This document shows positions 20,694-31,699 of a stretch of 64,000 nt of DNA, piece after piece; within the stretch, counting starts at the first letter, position 1; every line of letters starts with the position of its first letter. Below the pieces are notes generated by a model. That model saw only the letters and a program-made list of their open reading frames with translations. It did not search any database and was not told the DNA's origin. Origin of the DNA: Listeria costaricensis. GTDB taxonomy: Bacteria; Bacillota; Bacilli; Lactobacillales; Listeriaceae. The position numbers and the translations under genes were made by a program. The DNA is taken from contig NZ_FXUT01000001.1 in the NCBI RefSeq assembly GCF_900183385.1, positions 186,001 to 250,000 of the forward strand, given 5' to 3'.

Positions 20694-20712
20694 CGGAGGG
20701 AGGGAAAGAGAG

Positions 20713-20886
20713 ATGTCAAAAACAGTAGTTCGTAAAAACGAATCGCTTGAAGATGCTCTTCGTCGCTTTAAACGTACTGTTTCCAAAAGCGGAACTTTGC
20801 AAGAATCCAGAAAGCGCGAATTCTATGAAAAACCAAGCGTAAAACGGAAGAAAAAATCCGAAGCAGCAAGAAAACGTAAATTCTAA
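20713..20886 (+). CDS. rpsU: 30S ribosomal protein S21
   Basis: S21 is a small basic protein near the anti-Shine-Dalgarno end of 16S rRNA. The 57 residues start [20 protein letters not shown] and end in the basic tail [10 protein letters not shown], both typical of the family. ATG 20713 is eight bases after GGAGGGAGGG. It is transcribed with yqeY from its own strong promoter and preceded by a structured leader. Confidence 0.95.
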
Positions 20887-20911
20887 TCGAAGAATAAAGG
20901 TGATGATTTCG

Positions 20912-21355
20912 TTGACACTGCTTGACAAGTTAAATGAAGATATGAAGCAAGCCATGCGGAATAAGGAGAAGGATAAACTGACCGTCATCCGCATGTTAAA
21001 AGCTGCCTTGCAAAATGAAGCGATCAATCAGGGTGGAGAGCTTTCTTCTGATGATGAAATAACTGTTCTTGCGCGCGAAATGAAACAGCGCCGGGACTCA
21101 CTTTCTGAGTTTGAAAAAGCAGGTCGGGAAGATCTTGCTGAGAAGGTTCGTGCTGAAATCGCAATCGTAGAAGATTATTCACCGAAGCAATTATCAGCTG
21201 ATGAGCTTGAACAAATTGTTAAAACGACAATTGAAGAAGTAGGTGCTACCACGAAAGCCGATTTCGGTAAAGTAATGGGAGCGATCATGCCGAAAGTAAA
21301 AGGCAGAGCCGATGGAAATGCTGTTAATCAATTTGTCAAACAATATCTTTCATAA
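20912..21355 (+). CDS. yqeY: GatB/YqeY domain protein
   Basis: This 147-residue protein resembles the C-terminal tail domain of GatB, the tRNA-dependent amidotransferase subunit; its own role is unknown. It begins [21 protein letters not shown] place the start at TTG 20912, seven bases after AAGGTGAT; the in-frame GTG/ATG at 20900-20905 lie in that ribosome-binding site. The start matches the Bacillus protein. It lies directly after rpsU, a conserved pair. Confidence 0.9.
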   Translation: MTLLDKLNEDMKQAMRNKEKDKLTVIRMLKAALQNEAINQGGELSSDDEITVLAREMKQRRDSLSEFEKAGREDLAEKVRAEIAIVEDYSPKQLSADELEQIVKTTIEEVGATTKADFGKVMGAIMPKVKGRADGNAVNQFVKQYLS

Positions 21356-21361
21356 ACCCAA

Positions 21362-21392
21362 AAGAACCAGCTAAACGGCTGGTTCTTTTTTT
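21362..21392 (+). terminator. Intrinsic terminator after yqeY
   Basis: AAGAACCAGC pairs with GCTGGTTCTT across TAAACG, followed by a T-run. Confidence 0.88.
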
Positions 21393-21424
21393 GGCGAGAC
21401 ATGAGTTGTTGCAGAAGATACCGT

Positions 21425-21453
21425 TTTCCAAGCAGCTCTTTTTCGTGTATAAT
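21425..21453 (+). promoter_or_regulatory. SigA promoter of the phoH-era unit
   Basis: TTTCCA, a 17-base spacer and a perfect TATAAT at 21448-21453, about 40 bases before phoH. Confidence 0.6.
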
Positions 21454-21494
21454 GAAACCATATCGAAAGTTTAAAGAGTTAAAGGGGCTATAGA

Positions 21495-22451
21495 ATGCAA
21501 AATGAGGTTTATCAAGAGACCATTGAACTAAATGATGCGGTTGAAGCAGTCGAACTTTTTGGAAACGGCGATGCTAATCTTGCCATTTTAGAGGAATTAC
21601 TTCGTGTTAAAATCGTGACACGCGGTGAAAGCGTGACGGTGTCAGGTGAAGAGGCCGATGTGATGCAAACCAAAGCGGTCATAGGGGCGTTGATTGATGT
21701 CTTGAAGCAAGGCATTCATATTGATGGTCGAGATGTGACGCAGGCTGTGAAAATGGCGCAAAACGGGACACTGATTTATTTCCAAACACTTTTTGAAGAT
21801 GAAATCACCAAAAATGCCAACGGGAAACCGATTCGTCCGAAAACATTTGGACAGCGGAAATATATCCAGATGGTCAAAAAATATGATATTGTTTTTGGCG
21901 TGGGGCCTGCCGGTACTGGGAAAACGTATCTAGCCGTTGTGATGGCGGTGGATGCTTGGAAAAAAGGCAAGGTTAGTAAGATTATTCTAACACGCCCGGC
22001 AGTTGAAGCAGGCGAAAGTTTGGGCTTTTTACCTGGAGATTTGAAAGAGAAAGTAGATCCTTATTTAAGACCGGTGTATGATGCGCTTTATGATATTTTT
22101 GGTGTGGAGCATACGACGCGGCTGATGGATCGCGGTGTCATTGAGATTGCGCCGCTTGCCTATATGCGCGGTCGGACCCTGGATCATGCTTTTGTTATTT
22201 TAGATGAAGCACAAAATACCACAATTGCGCAGATGAAGATGTTTTTAACACGGCTTGGCTATGATTCGAAAATGATCGTCAATGGCGACATGACCCAAAT
22301 CGATTTGCCAAAAGGTGCAATGAGCGGTTTAGTCAATGCTGAACAAGTCTTGCAATCGGTCAAAAATATCGGCTTTTGTTACTTTGAACACCATGATGTC
22401 GTTCGTCACCCGCTTGTTGCTGAAATCATCAAGGCTTATGAAGGAAAGTAG
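21495..22451 (+). CDS. phoH: PhoH-family ATPase
   Basis: This 318-residue cytosolic P-loop ATPase has Walker A GPAGTGKTYLA near 137 and Walker B FVILDEAQNT near 235. An N-terminal KH-like region precedes the ATPase, which suggests RNA binding. It leads a unit with pgpH, ybeY, dgkA, cdd and era. Genetic links in bacteria join PhoH, YbeY and Era to rRNA handling. In Bacillus yqfC and yqfD lie upstream; they are missing here. Confidence 0.93.
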   Translation: MQNEVYQETIELNDAVEAVELFGNGDANLAILEELLRVKIVTRGESVTVSGEEADVMQTKAVIGALIDVLKQGIHIDGRDVTQAVKMAQNGTLIYFQTLFEDEITKNANGKPIRPKTFGQRKYIQMVKKYDIVFGVGPAGTGKTYLAVVMAVDAWKKGKVSKIILTRPAVEAGESLGFLPGDLKEKVDPYLRPVYDALYDIFGVEHTTRLMDRGVIEIAPLAYMRGRTLDHAFVILDEAQNTTIAQMKMFLTRLGYDSKMIVNGDMTQIDLPKGAMSGLVNAEQVLQSVKNIGFCYFEHHDVVRHPLVAEIIKAYEGK

Positions 22452-22472
22452 CATCAGAAAGGAAGGGACGTC

Positions 22473-24671
22473 TTGCAAAAAAGACATGTAACAGAGTGGT
22501 GGCAGTCCGCTAAAAAGAAACGCTTGTATGTGTCGCTTCTGTTTATTGCAATCATCGTACTCTCATATTTTCTGTTGATTCAGCTCACCAAGCCGGAATC
22601 CTACAATGTTCAGCTGTTTTCGGTTGCTGAAAAAACAATTCGCTCTCCACAAACCGTGGAGGATACGAAAAAGACGGAAGAGGAACAGCAAAAAGCCATG
22701 GATGCCGTTCCAGATGTCTATACACATAATCGAGAAACCGGACAGAATCGCGTTGCTTTGGTAGAATCTTTATTCGACTATGTAAATGAGGTCAACAAAG
22801 AAGCGAGTGAGCAGGATAAAGAAAATGCAGAGAAGGCGGAAAAAGAAAATAAGGCGGCTCCTGCTGCAACGACCATTGATGAAAAAGTAAAAATGCTGAA
22901 AAGCAAGCTCTCAGATAATGTATCGGAAAAAATGACGACTGGCCTATCTGACAATGTTTTCCGCACGCTTTTAGAAGCCAGTAGCGAGGATCTGAACACT
23001 GTTGAAAAAGGCATTGTGGATGAACTAACTAAAATCATGGATGAAAGTATTCGCGATGATAATTTGAATAGTGTCAAAGTAGAGGCGCGTGATGACATCG
23101 AATTGTCCAGCATTCCCTCTGCTTATAAGGATGTTGCGAAATCCATCATTTCCTATGCGATCATTCCCAATGAAACTTATAATAAAGAACAGACAGAAGA
23201 ACGGAAAAAAGAGGCCGCACAAGCAGTTTCTCCGGTCAAAATTCTTCAAGGACAGGTTATCGTGCAGGAAGGGCAAATTGTTGACCGCGAGAGCTATCGG
23301 CAGTTGAAATTGCTACATTTACTTGACCAAAAAATGCCAGTCAAACAGTATCTAGGCTACGGGCTGTTTGTTTTAGCGCTTGCCGGATTGCTCTACTTTT
23401 TCACGAAGAAACAAAATTATCCGAAGAAGAAAGCTCAGCAAAGAGTTCTGATATTCAGTTCGATTTATGTAATTATGTTACTGGTGCTTTGGGTGATTCG
23501 CATATTGGAAGCAGCAGATCTGAATAATATTGCTTTCTTGTTCCCTGCTGCACTCGCGCCAATGATGGCCAAAATTCTGCTCAATGAAAAATATGCTTTT
23601 CTCAGCTTGATTTATGTGACCGTCACGAGTCTGTTTGTTTTTCAAAGCGATTCGACTAGTGCGATTAACTTACTAGTTTCGGTATTTATTCTGCTTAGCG
23701 GGCTGGCCAGTATTTCCATGCTGAAAGATTATAGCAAACGTTCGGCAATTTTGCAGTCCGGGTTGTGGGTAGGACTTTTCAATATGTTATTTATTACCTT
23801 CCTACTCATGATCAATAATTCCACCATTCTCAGCTCGACCTACTTGCTGTCGATTCTATACGGATTTGTGGGGGGATTTGGCTCATTTGTGATCGGGATT
23901 GGTTTGATTCCTTTATTTGAAACGGTATTTGGCGTACTGACGACCAGTCGTTTAGTGGAGCTGGCAAGCCCGAACCATCCGCTTCTTAAAAAGATTCTGA
24001 TGAAAGCGCCGGGAACCTATCATCACAGCATGATGGTGGCGAATTTAGCTGAAGCCTGTGCGGATCAAATTGGTGCCAATAGTCTTTTGGTGCGTGTCGG
24101 CTGTTTCTATCATGATATTGGGAAGACCCTTCGACCGCCTTACTTTGTGGAGAACCAGTTGCAAGGCATTAATCCCCATGACCGGTTAACTCCGAAGCAA
24201 AGTCGGGACATCATTTTAGCGCATACAACAGATGGCGCAGAGATACTAAAAGAAAATCATATGCCGCAGCCGATTATTGACATTGCGGCTCAACACCATG
24301 GGACCACCTTGCTAAAATATTTTTACTATAAAGAAAAAGAAACGAATCCAGAAGTTACAGAAGCTGAATTTCGTTATCCTGGGCCTAAACCGCAAACGAC
24401 AGAAGTGGCGATTATCAATATTGCAGATAGTGTGGAAGCGGCTGTTAGAGCGTGCGCAGAACCGACAAAAGAAAAAATTCAGGCAATCGTTGACGGAATC
24501 ATTCAGGATCGTTTACTGGATCGACAATTCAGCGAGTGTGAAATTACACTGGCGGAAATCGAAGTGATTCGAAAAACGCTGAATACGACACTAAATGGTA
24601 TTTATCATCAGCGGATCCAATATCCGGATGATCAGAAAGGGGATCAAAAAAATGAAGCTGCTCGAAATTGA
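22473..24671 (+). CDS. pgpH: Cyclic-di-AMP phosphodiesterase PgpH
   Basis: PgpH is a membrane protein that breaks down cyclic-di-AMP. The 732 residues have an N-terminal span (about 18-38), a large outer 7TMR-HDED domain, seven membrane spans (about 290-490), and a cytosolic HD domain with [14 protein letters not shown] and AAQHHGT metal motifs. TTG 22473 follows GAAAGGAAGG. The last 20 bases overlap ybeY. The homologue in L. monocytogenes is an established c-di-AMP hydrolase in the same position. Confidence 0.93.
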   Translation: MQKRHVTEWWQSAKKKRLYVSLLFIAIIVLSYFLLIQLTKPESYNVQLFSVAEKTIRSPQTVEDTKKTEEEQQKAMDAVPDVYTHNRETGQNRVALVESLFDYVNEVNKEASEQDKENAEKAEKENKAAPAATTIDEKVKMLKSKLSDNVSEKMTTGLSDNVFRTLLEASSEDLNTVEKGIVDELTKIMDESIRDDNLNSVKVEARDDIELSSIPSAYKDVAKSIISYAIIPNETYNKEQTEERKKEAAQAVSPVKILQGQVIVQEGQIVDRESYRQLKLLHLLDQKMPVKQYLGYGLFVLALAGLLYFFTKKQNYPKKKAQQRVLIFSSIYVIMLLVLWVIRILEAADLNNIAFLFPAALAPMMAKILLNEKYAFLSLIYVTVTSLFVFQSDSTSAINLLVSVFILLSGLASISMLKDYSKRSAILQSGLWVGLFNMLFITFLLMINNSTILSSTYLLSILYGFVGGFGSFVIGIGLIPLFETVFGVLTTSRLVELASPNHPLLKKILMKAPGTYHHSMMVANLAEACADQIGANSLLVRVGCFYHDIGKTLRPPYFVENQLQGINPHDRLTPKQSRDIILAHTTDGAEILKENHMPQPIIDIAAQHHGTTLLKYFYYKEKETNPEVTEAEFRYPGPKPQTTEVAIINIADSVEAAVRACAEPTKEKIQAIVDGIIQDRLLDRQFSECEITLAEIEVIRKTLNTTLNGIYHQRIQYPDDQKGDQKNEAARN

Positions 24672-25134
24672 TTTGATCGATGAGACAGAAGAACTTGCCA
24701 CTGAAAAAATTCAGCTTGTAGAAGATATTTTACAATTTGCTGCGGATTATTTAAAATTACCACCGGATACAGAGCTGTCAGTGACGTTTACGGACAATGA
24801 AAATATTCGCGTGATCAATCGGGATTACCGAGATAAGGATCAGGCGACCGATGTGATTTCTTTTGCGCTGGAAGAAATCGGCGAAGGAGAAACGGAAATC
24901 CATTATGAGACAGAAGATGGTGTGCCGCGCATTCTAGGAGATATTATCATATCAACGGAACGAGCAGCCGAACAAGCAGCTGATTACGGCCATTCGCTTG
25001 ACCGAGAACTAGGTTTCTTAGCTGTTCATGGACTGCTTCATCTACTTGGCTACGATCATATGCAGCCGGAAGAAGAAAAAGTGATGTTCGGACTTCAAAA
25101 AGAAGTGTTGGATGCTTATGGCTTACAAAGATAG
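24652..25134 (+). CDS. ybeY: Endoribonuclease YbeY
   Basis: YbeY is a zinc-dependent RNase for 16S rRNA 3' maturation and ribosome quality control. The 160-residue protein carries the signature [11 protein letters not shown] (zinc His residues) near 125 and the conserved [18 protein letters not shown] stretch near 60. ATG 24652 is chosen over an upstream GTG at 24595, as it follows AAGGGGATC and overlaps the end of pgpH. dgkA overlaps its end. Confidence 0.93.
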   Translation: MKLLEIDLIDETEELATEKIQLVEDILQFAADYLKLPPDTELSVTFTDNENIRVINRDYRDKDQATDVISFALEEIGEGETEIHYETEDGVPRILGDIIISTERAAEQAADYGHSLDRELGFLAVHGLLHLLGYDHMQPEEEKVMFGLQKEVLDAYGLQR

Positions 25135-25507
25135 AAAATATCAGCGTAGCAGAACTTATTTGGAATCTTTCAAACATGCCTTTTCGGGCTTGAAAACGGC
25201 TTTTATTGAAGAGCGGAATCTCAGGTTCCATTTTGTAGCTGCAATCCTATTGCTTTTTTGCGGCGTCTTTTTTCACATTACAAAGGACGAATGGCTTGTG
25301 CTTCTTGTCTGCATTTTGATTGTGATCGCACTGGAGCTTGTCAATACGGCAATCGAACGAGCGGTGGATGCGGCAACGGATCAGTTTATGGTGGAAGCAA
25401 AAAAAGCAAAAGATGTAGCAGCTGGGGCGGTTTTGCTCGGCGCGGTTATCAGTTCGATTATCGGATTAGTGATTTTTCTGCCCTATATTTGGCAATGGTT
25501 GAACTAG
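25112..25507 (+). CDS. dgkA: Diacylglycerol/undecaprenol kinase
   Basis: This small integral membrane kinase of the DgkA family (131 residues) phosphorylates undecaprenol in Gram-positive bacteria. It has three membrane spans and the motifs ERNLRFHF (residues 34-41) and [16 protein letters not shown] in the catalytic loop. ATG 25112 and ATG 25118 are both possible and neither has a strong ribosome-binding site, so translation is probably coupled to ybeY, whose end it overlaps by 23 bases. Confidence 0.88.
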   Translation: MLMAYKDRKYQRSRTYLESFKHAFSGLKTAFIEERNLRFHFVAAILLLFCGVFFHITKDEWLVLLVCILIVIALELVNTAIERAVDAATDQFMVEAKKAKDVAAGAVLLGAVISSIIGLVIFLPYIWQWLN

Positions 25508-26829
<1,322 letters not shown>

Positions 26830-26831
26830 AA

Positions 26832-26867
26832 AAATCCTGTCAAGCTTGCGTGTGCTTGACAGGATTT
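26832..26867. terminator. Bidirectional terminator between era and the convergent membrane gene
   Basis: AAATCCTGTCAAGC pairs perfectly with GCTTGACAGGATTT across an eight-base loop, with A- and T-runs on the two sides, so it can serve both strands. Confidence 0.88.
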
Positions 26868-26869
26868 CT

Positions 26870-27499
26870 TCAACTCCAGATTAAATCGGCATATTCGACT
26901 TCAAGTTCCGCATCGTCGTCCACATAATCAAAGTAGACAGAAAAATTGGCGGATTTTCCAGGTTCAATTTTTTCATGGAAATAATCTTTATCGATGACAT
27001 CCGGATACATGTCCGTTGTATAATCATATAAATAAAAGTCATCTGCTGAAACATAGAGATTCTCATCTGAATTATTGGTGATGGCAACGTCGATTTTGTA
27101 ATATTTGTCTAGGCCGCGTTCATCGAGATTACCGGTGGAAGGTTTGGAAACTGTGACGACAATTTGATTGCTTGTGGTCATCGTACTGCCAAATGCGCCC
27201 TCCGTATAATCATCAAAGTAGTCATCGGAATAGTCATCACTGCCATTTCCGTAATCAGGATCAAGTGCTTCAGCTGCATTTTCTTCTGTCGCAGTTTTTT
27301 CATAGCCCTGATAGATGGAAAAAAATAGATGCCCGATAAAATAGCAACTAAGGAACAGAAAAACAACGCCTGAAACAGATAGTAATGTAATACCGAGCGG
27401 TTTTTTCTTGCGTAGTACAAGAATCAAAATACCACCAATCAGACCGATCAATGATAAGATAAATAGTATAAAGAGTACAAGTTGAACAATTGAGCTCAT
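26870..27499 (-). CDS. Two-span membrane protein with DUF4352-like outer domain
   Basis: This 209-residue protein has two hydrophobic N-terminal helices (about 5-30 and 38-60), a very acidic Asp/Tyr/Gly-rich linker (about 85-110, with repeated DDY units), and a C-terminal beta domain of about 95 residues resembling DUF4352/telokin-like domains (VTVSKPSTGNLDERGLDKYY; FHEKIEPGKSANF). Start ATG 27499 follows AAGGAGACC. It is inserted on the opposite strand between era and recO, which are neighbours in Bacillus. Function unknown. The gene at 60996-61649 has the same layout. Confidence 0.7.
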   Translation of the reverse strand: MSSIVQLVLFILFILSLIGLIGGILILVLRKKKPLGITLLSVSGVVFLFLSCYFIGHLFFSIYQGYEKTATEENAAEALDPDYGNGSDDYSDDYFDDYTEGAFGSTMTTSNQIVVTVSKPSTGNLDERGLDKYYKIDVAITNNSDENLYVSADDFYLYDYTTDMYPDVIDKDYFHEKIEPGKSANFSVYFDYVDDDAELEVEYADLIWS

Positions 27500-27530
27500 A
27501 GTGGTCTCCTTTTTAATTTTGTCATTGTCT

Positions 27531-27560
27531 ATTTTACCATGTTTTCTTTTGATTGAACAA
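27531..27560 (-). promoter_or_regulatory. Promoter of the minus-strand membrane gene
   Basis: On the minus strand TTGTTC, an 18-base spacer and TAAAAT, with TGG before the -10 (extended -10). It lies about 30 bases before the start codon. Confidence 0.5.
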
Positions 27561-27609
27561 GCGATATTGAAAAAACTGCGAAGAGCACAGCACAAAGGAG
27601 GGATGTCTT

Positions 27610-28380
27610 ATCGAAAAATGTGAAGCGATTATTATTCGACAAACGAGTTACCGGGAATCAGATAAAATCGTGGTTCTCTATACAAGGGAGTACGGCAAAA
27701 TTGGCATGGTGGCACGCGGTGCAAAAAAAACGAAGAGCCGTCTAGCCGCCTGCACGCAACTGTTCACACATGGCATTTACACGTTTTTTGGCGGGGGAAA
27801 GGGCCTTGTAACGATGCAGCAGGGGGATGTCATGGATACATTTTCTTCGATTCAGCGGGATATCTTTTTGACGGCCTATGCGACCTATGCTTGTGAGCTT
27901 TTGGATAAGGGCACAGAAGAACGGCAAAAAAATCCATTTTTATTCGAGTTATTCTTCCAAGTTTTGCGTGATATTGATGAAGGCTATGATCCGGCCATTC
28001 TGATCAATATTTTTGAAATGAAAATGTTGAATGTCATGGGGCATTATCCGGTGATGGACCGCTGTGCGATTTGCGGGGCAACAGAAGGGCACTTTGATTT
28101 TTCGACTAGCAGCAATGGGATTGTGTGTCACCGCTGCTTTGAAAAGGATCCGTACCGTCTGCATCTGCCTGAAAATGTCGTCAAGCTCCTGCGTTTATTT
28201 TATATTTTTCAGCTGGATCGGCTGGGAAATATCAATGTCAAACCTGAGACCAAGGCACTGCTGCAAAAGGCGATCGATACGTATTATGATGAACATACCG
28301 GGCTTTATTTAAAAAGTCGCAAATTTTTACGATCAATGGATAGCTGGGGAAGCTTGCTAAAGGAAAAAGATCAGGATTGA
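27610..28380 (+). CDS. recO: DNA repair protein RecO, probable ATC start
   Basis: RecO anneals single strands and helps load RecA in the RecFOR pathway. The reading frame carries the conserved N-terminus (EKCEAIIIRQTSYRESDKIV) of the OB fold, then helices and a zinc motif CAICG...CHRC near 150-175. No ATG, GTG or TTG precedes GTG 27670, which would remove 20 conserved residues. AAAGGAGG at 27595-27602 is seven bases before ATC 27610, and that start gives 256 residues, the Bacillus length. The frame is intact; use of ATC is inferred. Confidence 0.88.
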   Translation: MEKCEAIIIRQTSYRESDKIVVLYTREYGKIGMVARGAKKTKSRLAACTQLFTHGIYTFFGGGKGLVTMQQGDVMDTFSSIQRDIFLTAYATYACELLDKGTEERQKNPFLFELFFQVLRDIDEGYDPAILINIFEMKMLNVMGHYPVMDRCAICGATEGHFDFSTSSNGIVCHRCFEKDPYRLHLPENVVKLLRLFYIFQLDRLGNINVKPETKALLQKAIDTYYDEHTGLYLKSRKFLRSMDSWGSLLKEKDQD

Positions 28381-28405
28381 CAAAATGCGCAAAATGCAGT
28401 ATCTT
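28377..28405 (+). promoter_or_regulatory. SigA promoter of glyQS
   Basis: A perfect TTGACA overlaps the recO stop codon. A 17-base spacer leads to TATCTT at 28400-28405, upstream of the T-box leader. Confidence 0.65.
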
Positions 28406-28411
28406 TTTAAG

Positions 28412-28635
28412 TAATACGAATAGGTACGTTGAAGGAAAAGAGTAGCTGATCTCACTGACTTACAGCGAATCCGGGATAGTGGAAGCCGGACGGTCAAAGA
28501 TTGTGTGAAGGCATTCTGGAGTACATCGGAATCAAGGTGGGAGATTGCTGCACAGGCAAATTCCAAATAGGGTGGAACCGCGAGACAAAATCTCGTCCCT
28601 ATATGTTTACGCATATAGAGACGAGATTTTTTTCG
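28412..28635 (+). promoter_or_regulatory. Glycine T-box riboswitch of glyQS
   Basis: The leader has the T-box core AGGGTGGAACCGCG at 28569-28582, followed by a terminator stem (about 28588-28630, AAATCTCGTC with GACGAGATTT) and a T-run. In stem I, GAAGGCATTCTGGAGT places a glycine codon GGC at 28510-28512 as the likely specifier. Uncharged glycine tRNA would pair with the GGTGGAACC loop and allow readthrough into glyQS. Confidence 0.92.
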
Positions 28636-28663
28636 TCTCTAAATCCTATGGAGGTGTTGAAAA

Positions 28664-29554
28664 ATGAATCTGCAAACCATGATTCGTACATTGCAAGATT
28701 ATTGGTCTGAACAAGGCTGCATCATGCTGCAATCCTATGATGTTGAAAAAGGAGCGGGAACAATGAGCCCGTACACATTCTTAAAGGCGATTGGACCTGA
28801 GCCTTGGAAAGCCGGCTATGTGGAACCATCTAGAAGACCGGCTGATGGACGCTATGGCGAGAATCCAAATCGGTTGTTCCAGCATCACCAGTTTCAAGTT
28901 GTGATGAAACCCTCACCGGACAACATTCAAGAGCTATATCTCGCTTCTTTGGAGCGCATCGGCGTAAACCCGCTCGAACATGACATTCGTTTTGTTGAAG
29001 ACAACTGGGAAAATCCGTCACTTGGTTGCGCGGGTCTTGGCTGGGAAGTATGGCTTGATGGAATGGAAATTACTCAATTTACCTATTTCCAACAAGTGGG
29101 CGGCTTGGAATGTTCACCGGTGACATCAGAAATCACTTATGGTGTGGAACGTCTGGCAAGCTATATTCAAGATAAGGAAAATGTTTTTGATCTGGAATGG
29201 ACAGATGGTATTACCTATCGGGATATCTTTTTCCAAGCAGAATATGAAAACTCTAAATATGCCTTTGAAACATCCAATACAGATATGCTGTTGACACTTT
29301 TTGACACATATGAACGAGAAGCGGCTCACCAAATGGCAAACGGTTTGGTTTTTCCAGCGTATGATTATGTCTTGAAATGCTCGCATACCTTTAATCTATT
29401 AGATGCAAGAGGGGTCGTTTCGGTGACGGAACGGGCACAGTATATTGGCCGGATTCGTAACCTGGCACGACGCATTGCCAAAACATTTTACGAGGAGCGG
29501 GAAAAACTCGGCTTCCCACTTTTAAAAGAAACGGAGGCGGCAGATCATGAGTAA
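28664..29554 (+). CDS. glyQ: Glycyl-tRNA synthetase alpha subunit
   Basis: This 296-residue catalytic subunit of the bacterial (alpha-beta)2 enzyme activates glycine. It is a class II synthetase core starting [19 protein letters not shown] and includes [11 protein letters not shown] and [19 protein letters not shown] (motif 2 region). ATG 28664 follows GGAGGTG. It overlaps glyS by eight bases and is controlled by the upstream T-box. Confidence 0.97.
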   Translation: MNLQTMIRTLQDYWSEQGCIMLQSYDVEKGAGTMSPYTFLKAIGPEPWKAGYVEPSRRPADGRYGENPNRLFQHHQFQVVMKPSPDNIQELYLASLERIGVNPLEHDIRFVEDNWENPSLGCAGLGWEVWLDGMEITQFTYFQQVGGLECSPVTSEITYGVERLASYIQDKENVFDLEWTDGITYRDIFFQAEYENSKYAFETSNTDMLLTLFDTYEREAAHQMANGLVFPAYDYVLKCSHTFNLLDARGVVSVTERAQYIGRIRNLARRIAKTFYEEREKLGFPLLKETEAADHE

Positions 29555-31613
29555 AGATTTTTTACTTGAAATTGGTTTAGAAGAAATGCCGGCACAATAT
29601 GTATCAGCATCAGTCGAACAGCTCAAAAAGCGGCTGGAAGACTGGTTGAATGAAGAACGAATCAGCTACGGGGCTATCAAATGCTTTTCGACGCCGCGCC
29701 GATTAGCCGTTCTCGTTCAAGAGGTGGCTCTTCGTCAGGCGGATCGCGTGGAAGAAGCAAAAGGTCCAGCAAAAAAAATCGCCCAAACAGAAGACGGCGA
29801 ATGGTCCAAAGCGGCATTAGGATTTGCCCGCAGTCAAGGTGTCTCACCAGAGGATTTCACTTTTCGAGATGTAAATGGCACAGAATATCTTTACATTAAA
29901 AAGGAAATCACAGGGGCTGCAACCAGTGAACGGCTTAAAGAGCTAGATAAAGTCGTCACCAGCATGACATTCCCAGTCAGCATGCACTGGGCGGCCAACA
30001 ACTTGCGCTACATTCGGCCGATTAAATGGCTGGTTGCTTTGTTTGGCGAAGAAGTGATTCCATTTAAGGTAACGAATGTGTCCACGGATCGCTCTAGTCG
30101 CGGCCATCGTTTCTTAGGTGCAGAAGCAGTTATCGATCTGCCAAGCCACTATGAAGAAAAACTTTTAGAGCAATTTGTTGTGGCGGACAGTGAAGCACGA
30201 AAAGCAGCGATTCGCGAGCAAATTGAAGAAATTGCCACCGTAAATAATTGGCAAGTGCCACTAGATGAGGACTTACTTGAAGAGGTCAATAATCTAGTAG
30301 AATATCCAACCGTATTAGACGGTCGTTTTGAAGAAAACTATCTGGAATTGCCAGAAGAGATCCTCATCACGTCCATGAAAGAGCACCAGCGTTATTTCCC
30401 TGTATTTGATCAAAATGACAAGTTGCTGGCTCACTTTATTACCGTCCGAAATGGGAATCATGAGCATTTGGATACAGTGGTTCGCGGAAATGAAAAAGTA
30501 CTTCGGGCGCGCCTATCAGATGCCGATTTCTTCTATCAGGAAGATCTCAAGATGACCATCTCGGACGCTACGAAAAAATTATCTTCAATTGTTTTCCATG
30601 AAAAATTAGGCACGCTGACGGAAAAAATGAAACGTGTCCAAAAAGTAGCGCTACTCTTAGCTGACTATCTGAACTGGTCGGAAGCGGACAAAGAGGATAT
30701 CAAACGCGTGACCGATATTTATAAATTTGACCTTGTGACGAATACAGTGGGAGAATTTCCCGAACTTCAAGGCATTATGGGTGAAAAATATGCGCTTCTG
30801 CAAGGTGAAAAACCAGCTATAGCGCAGGCCATTCGGGAGCACTATATGCCTATTTCGGCTGATGGGGCGCTACCGGAATCCGATCTTGGCTGCTTATTAG
30901 CCATTTCAGACAAACTAGAAACAGTCATCAGCTTTTTCTGCGTCAATATCGTACCAACCGGCTCAGCTGATCCATTCGGCTTGCGGCGCAGCACTTTCGG
31001 TGTGATGCGCATCATTCAAGCAAATAAATGGAACCTGCCGCTCATGGAGATTCTTTCTGACATTGTTGATTTTGAACGGAAAGAAGGCTTTAATGAACTG
31101 CCAAGCAAAGAAGTATTTGCAGAAGCACGGATGTTTATTCAAAATCGTCTGCGTGTCATTTTACAAGATCATGAAATTCGTCCAGATATTATCGATGCAG
31201 TCATCGGCGGCAATCCTAATATGCTACCGCAAATCATTGATCGCGCTAAGCTGCTTGATAAGCATGCTGACGATGATTGGTTCCGTCCAACGATTGAAGC
31301 ATTGACACGCGTGGTGAACATTTCGAAAAAATATCAAGATCATGCGGAAATCGACCCGGATCTATTTGAAAATGAATATGAACACCAGTTGTTTGATGCC
31401 CTGGAAAAAATGCGGGCAGAGTATCCGACGATGAAAATTATCGACCGCTTGCGTGCCTTTACGAAGCTGCGTCCGATTATTGATGCTTACTTCGATAATA
31501 CGCTTGTGATGAGTGATAATGAGGAGCTGCGCAATAATCGTTTGGCCCTTCTATTTGAACTTTCAACGTTTATTAAAGAATTTGCTCAAATGGATGAAAT
31601 TAATGTAAAATAA
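29547..31613 (+). CDS. glyS: Glycyl-tRNA synthetase beta subunit
   Basis: The 688-residue beta subunit recognises glycine tRNA. It begins [14 protein letters not shown], has the HD-like region in the middle and a C-terminal anticodon-binding domain. The length is normal for Bacillales. It is translated in overlap with glyQ and followed by a terminator. Confidence 0.97.
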   Translation: MSKDFLLEIGLEEMPAQYVSASVEQLKKRLEDWLNEERISYGAIKCFSTPRRLAVLVQEVALRQADRVEEAKGPAKKIAQTEDGEWSKAALGFARSQGVSPEDFTFRDVNGTEYLYIKKEITGAATSERLKELDKVVTSMTFPVSMHWAANNLRYIRPIKWLVALFGEEVIPFKVTNVSTDRSSRGHRFLGAEAVIDLPSHYEEKLLEQFVVADSEARKAAIREQIEEIATVNNWQVPLDEDLLEEVNNLVEYPTVLDGRFEENYLELPEEILITSMKEHQRYFPVFDQNDKLLAHFITVRNGNHEHLDTVVRGNEKVLRARLSDADFFYQEDLKMTISDATKKLSSIVFHEKLGTLTEKMKRVQKVALLLADYLNWSEADKEDIKRVTDIYKFDLVTNTVGEFPELQGIMGEKYALLQGEKPAIAQAIREHYMPISADGALPESDLGCLLAISDKLETVISFFCVNIVPTGSADPFGLRRSTFGVMRIIQANKWNLPLMEILSDIVDFERKEGFNELPSKEVFAEARMFIQNRLRVILQDHEIRPDIIDAVIGGNPNMLPQIIDRAKLLDKHADDDWFRPTIEALTRVVNISKKYQDHAEIDPDLFENEYEHQLFDALEKMRAEYPTMKIIDRLRAFTKLRPIIDAYFDNTLVMSDNEELRNNRLALLFELSTFIKEFAQMDEINVK

Positions 31614-31636
31614 AAGAGGAAGAATCCTCTGAAAAA

Positions 31637-31666
31637 GAAGTCGGAATCTTCTCCGGCTTCTTTTTT
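31637..31666 (+). terminator. Intrinsic terminator after glyS
   Basis: GAAGTCGG pairs with CCGGCTTC (one G-U), followed by TTTTTT. Confidence 0.82.
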
Positions 31667-31699
31667 GACTAAAGATTATCTAGCAAAGGAGAATACATT

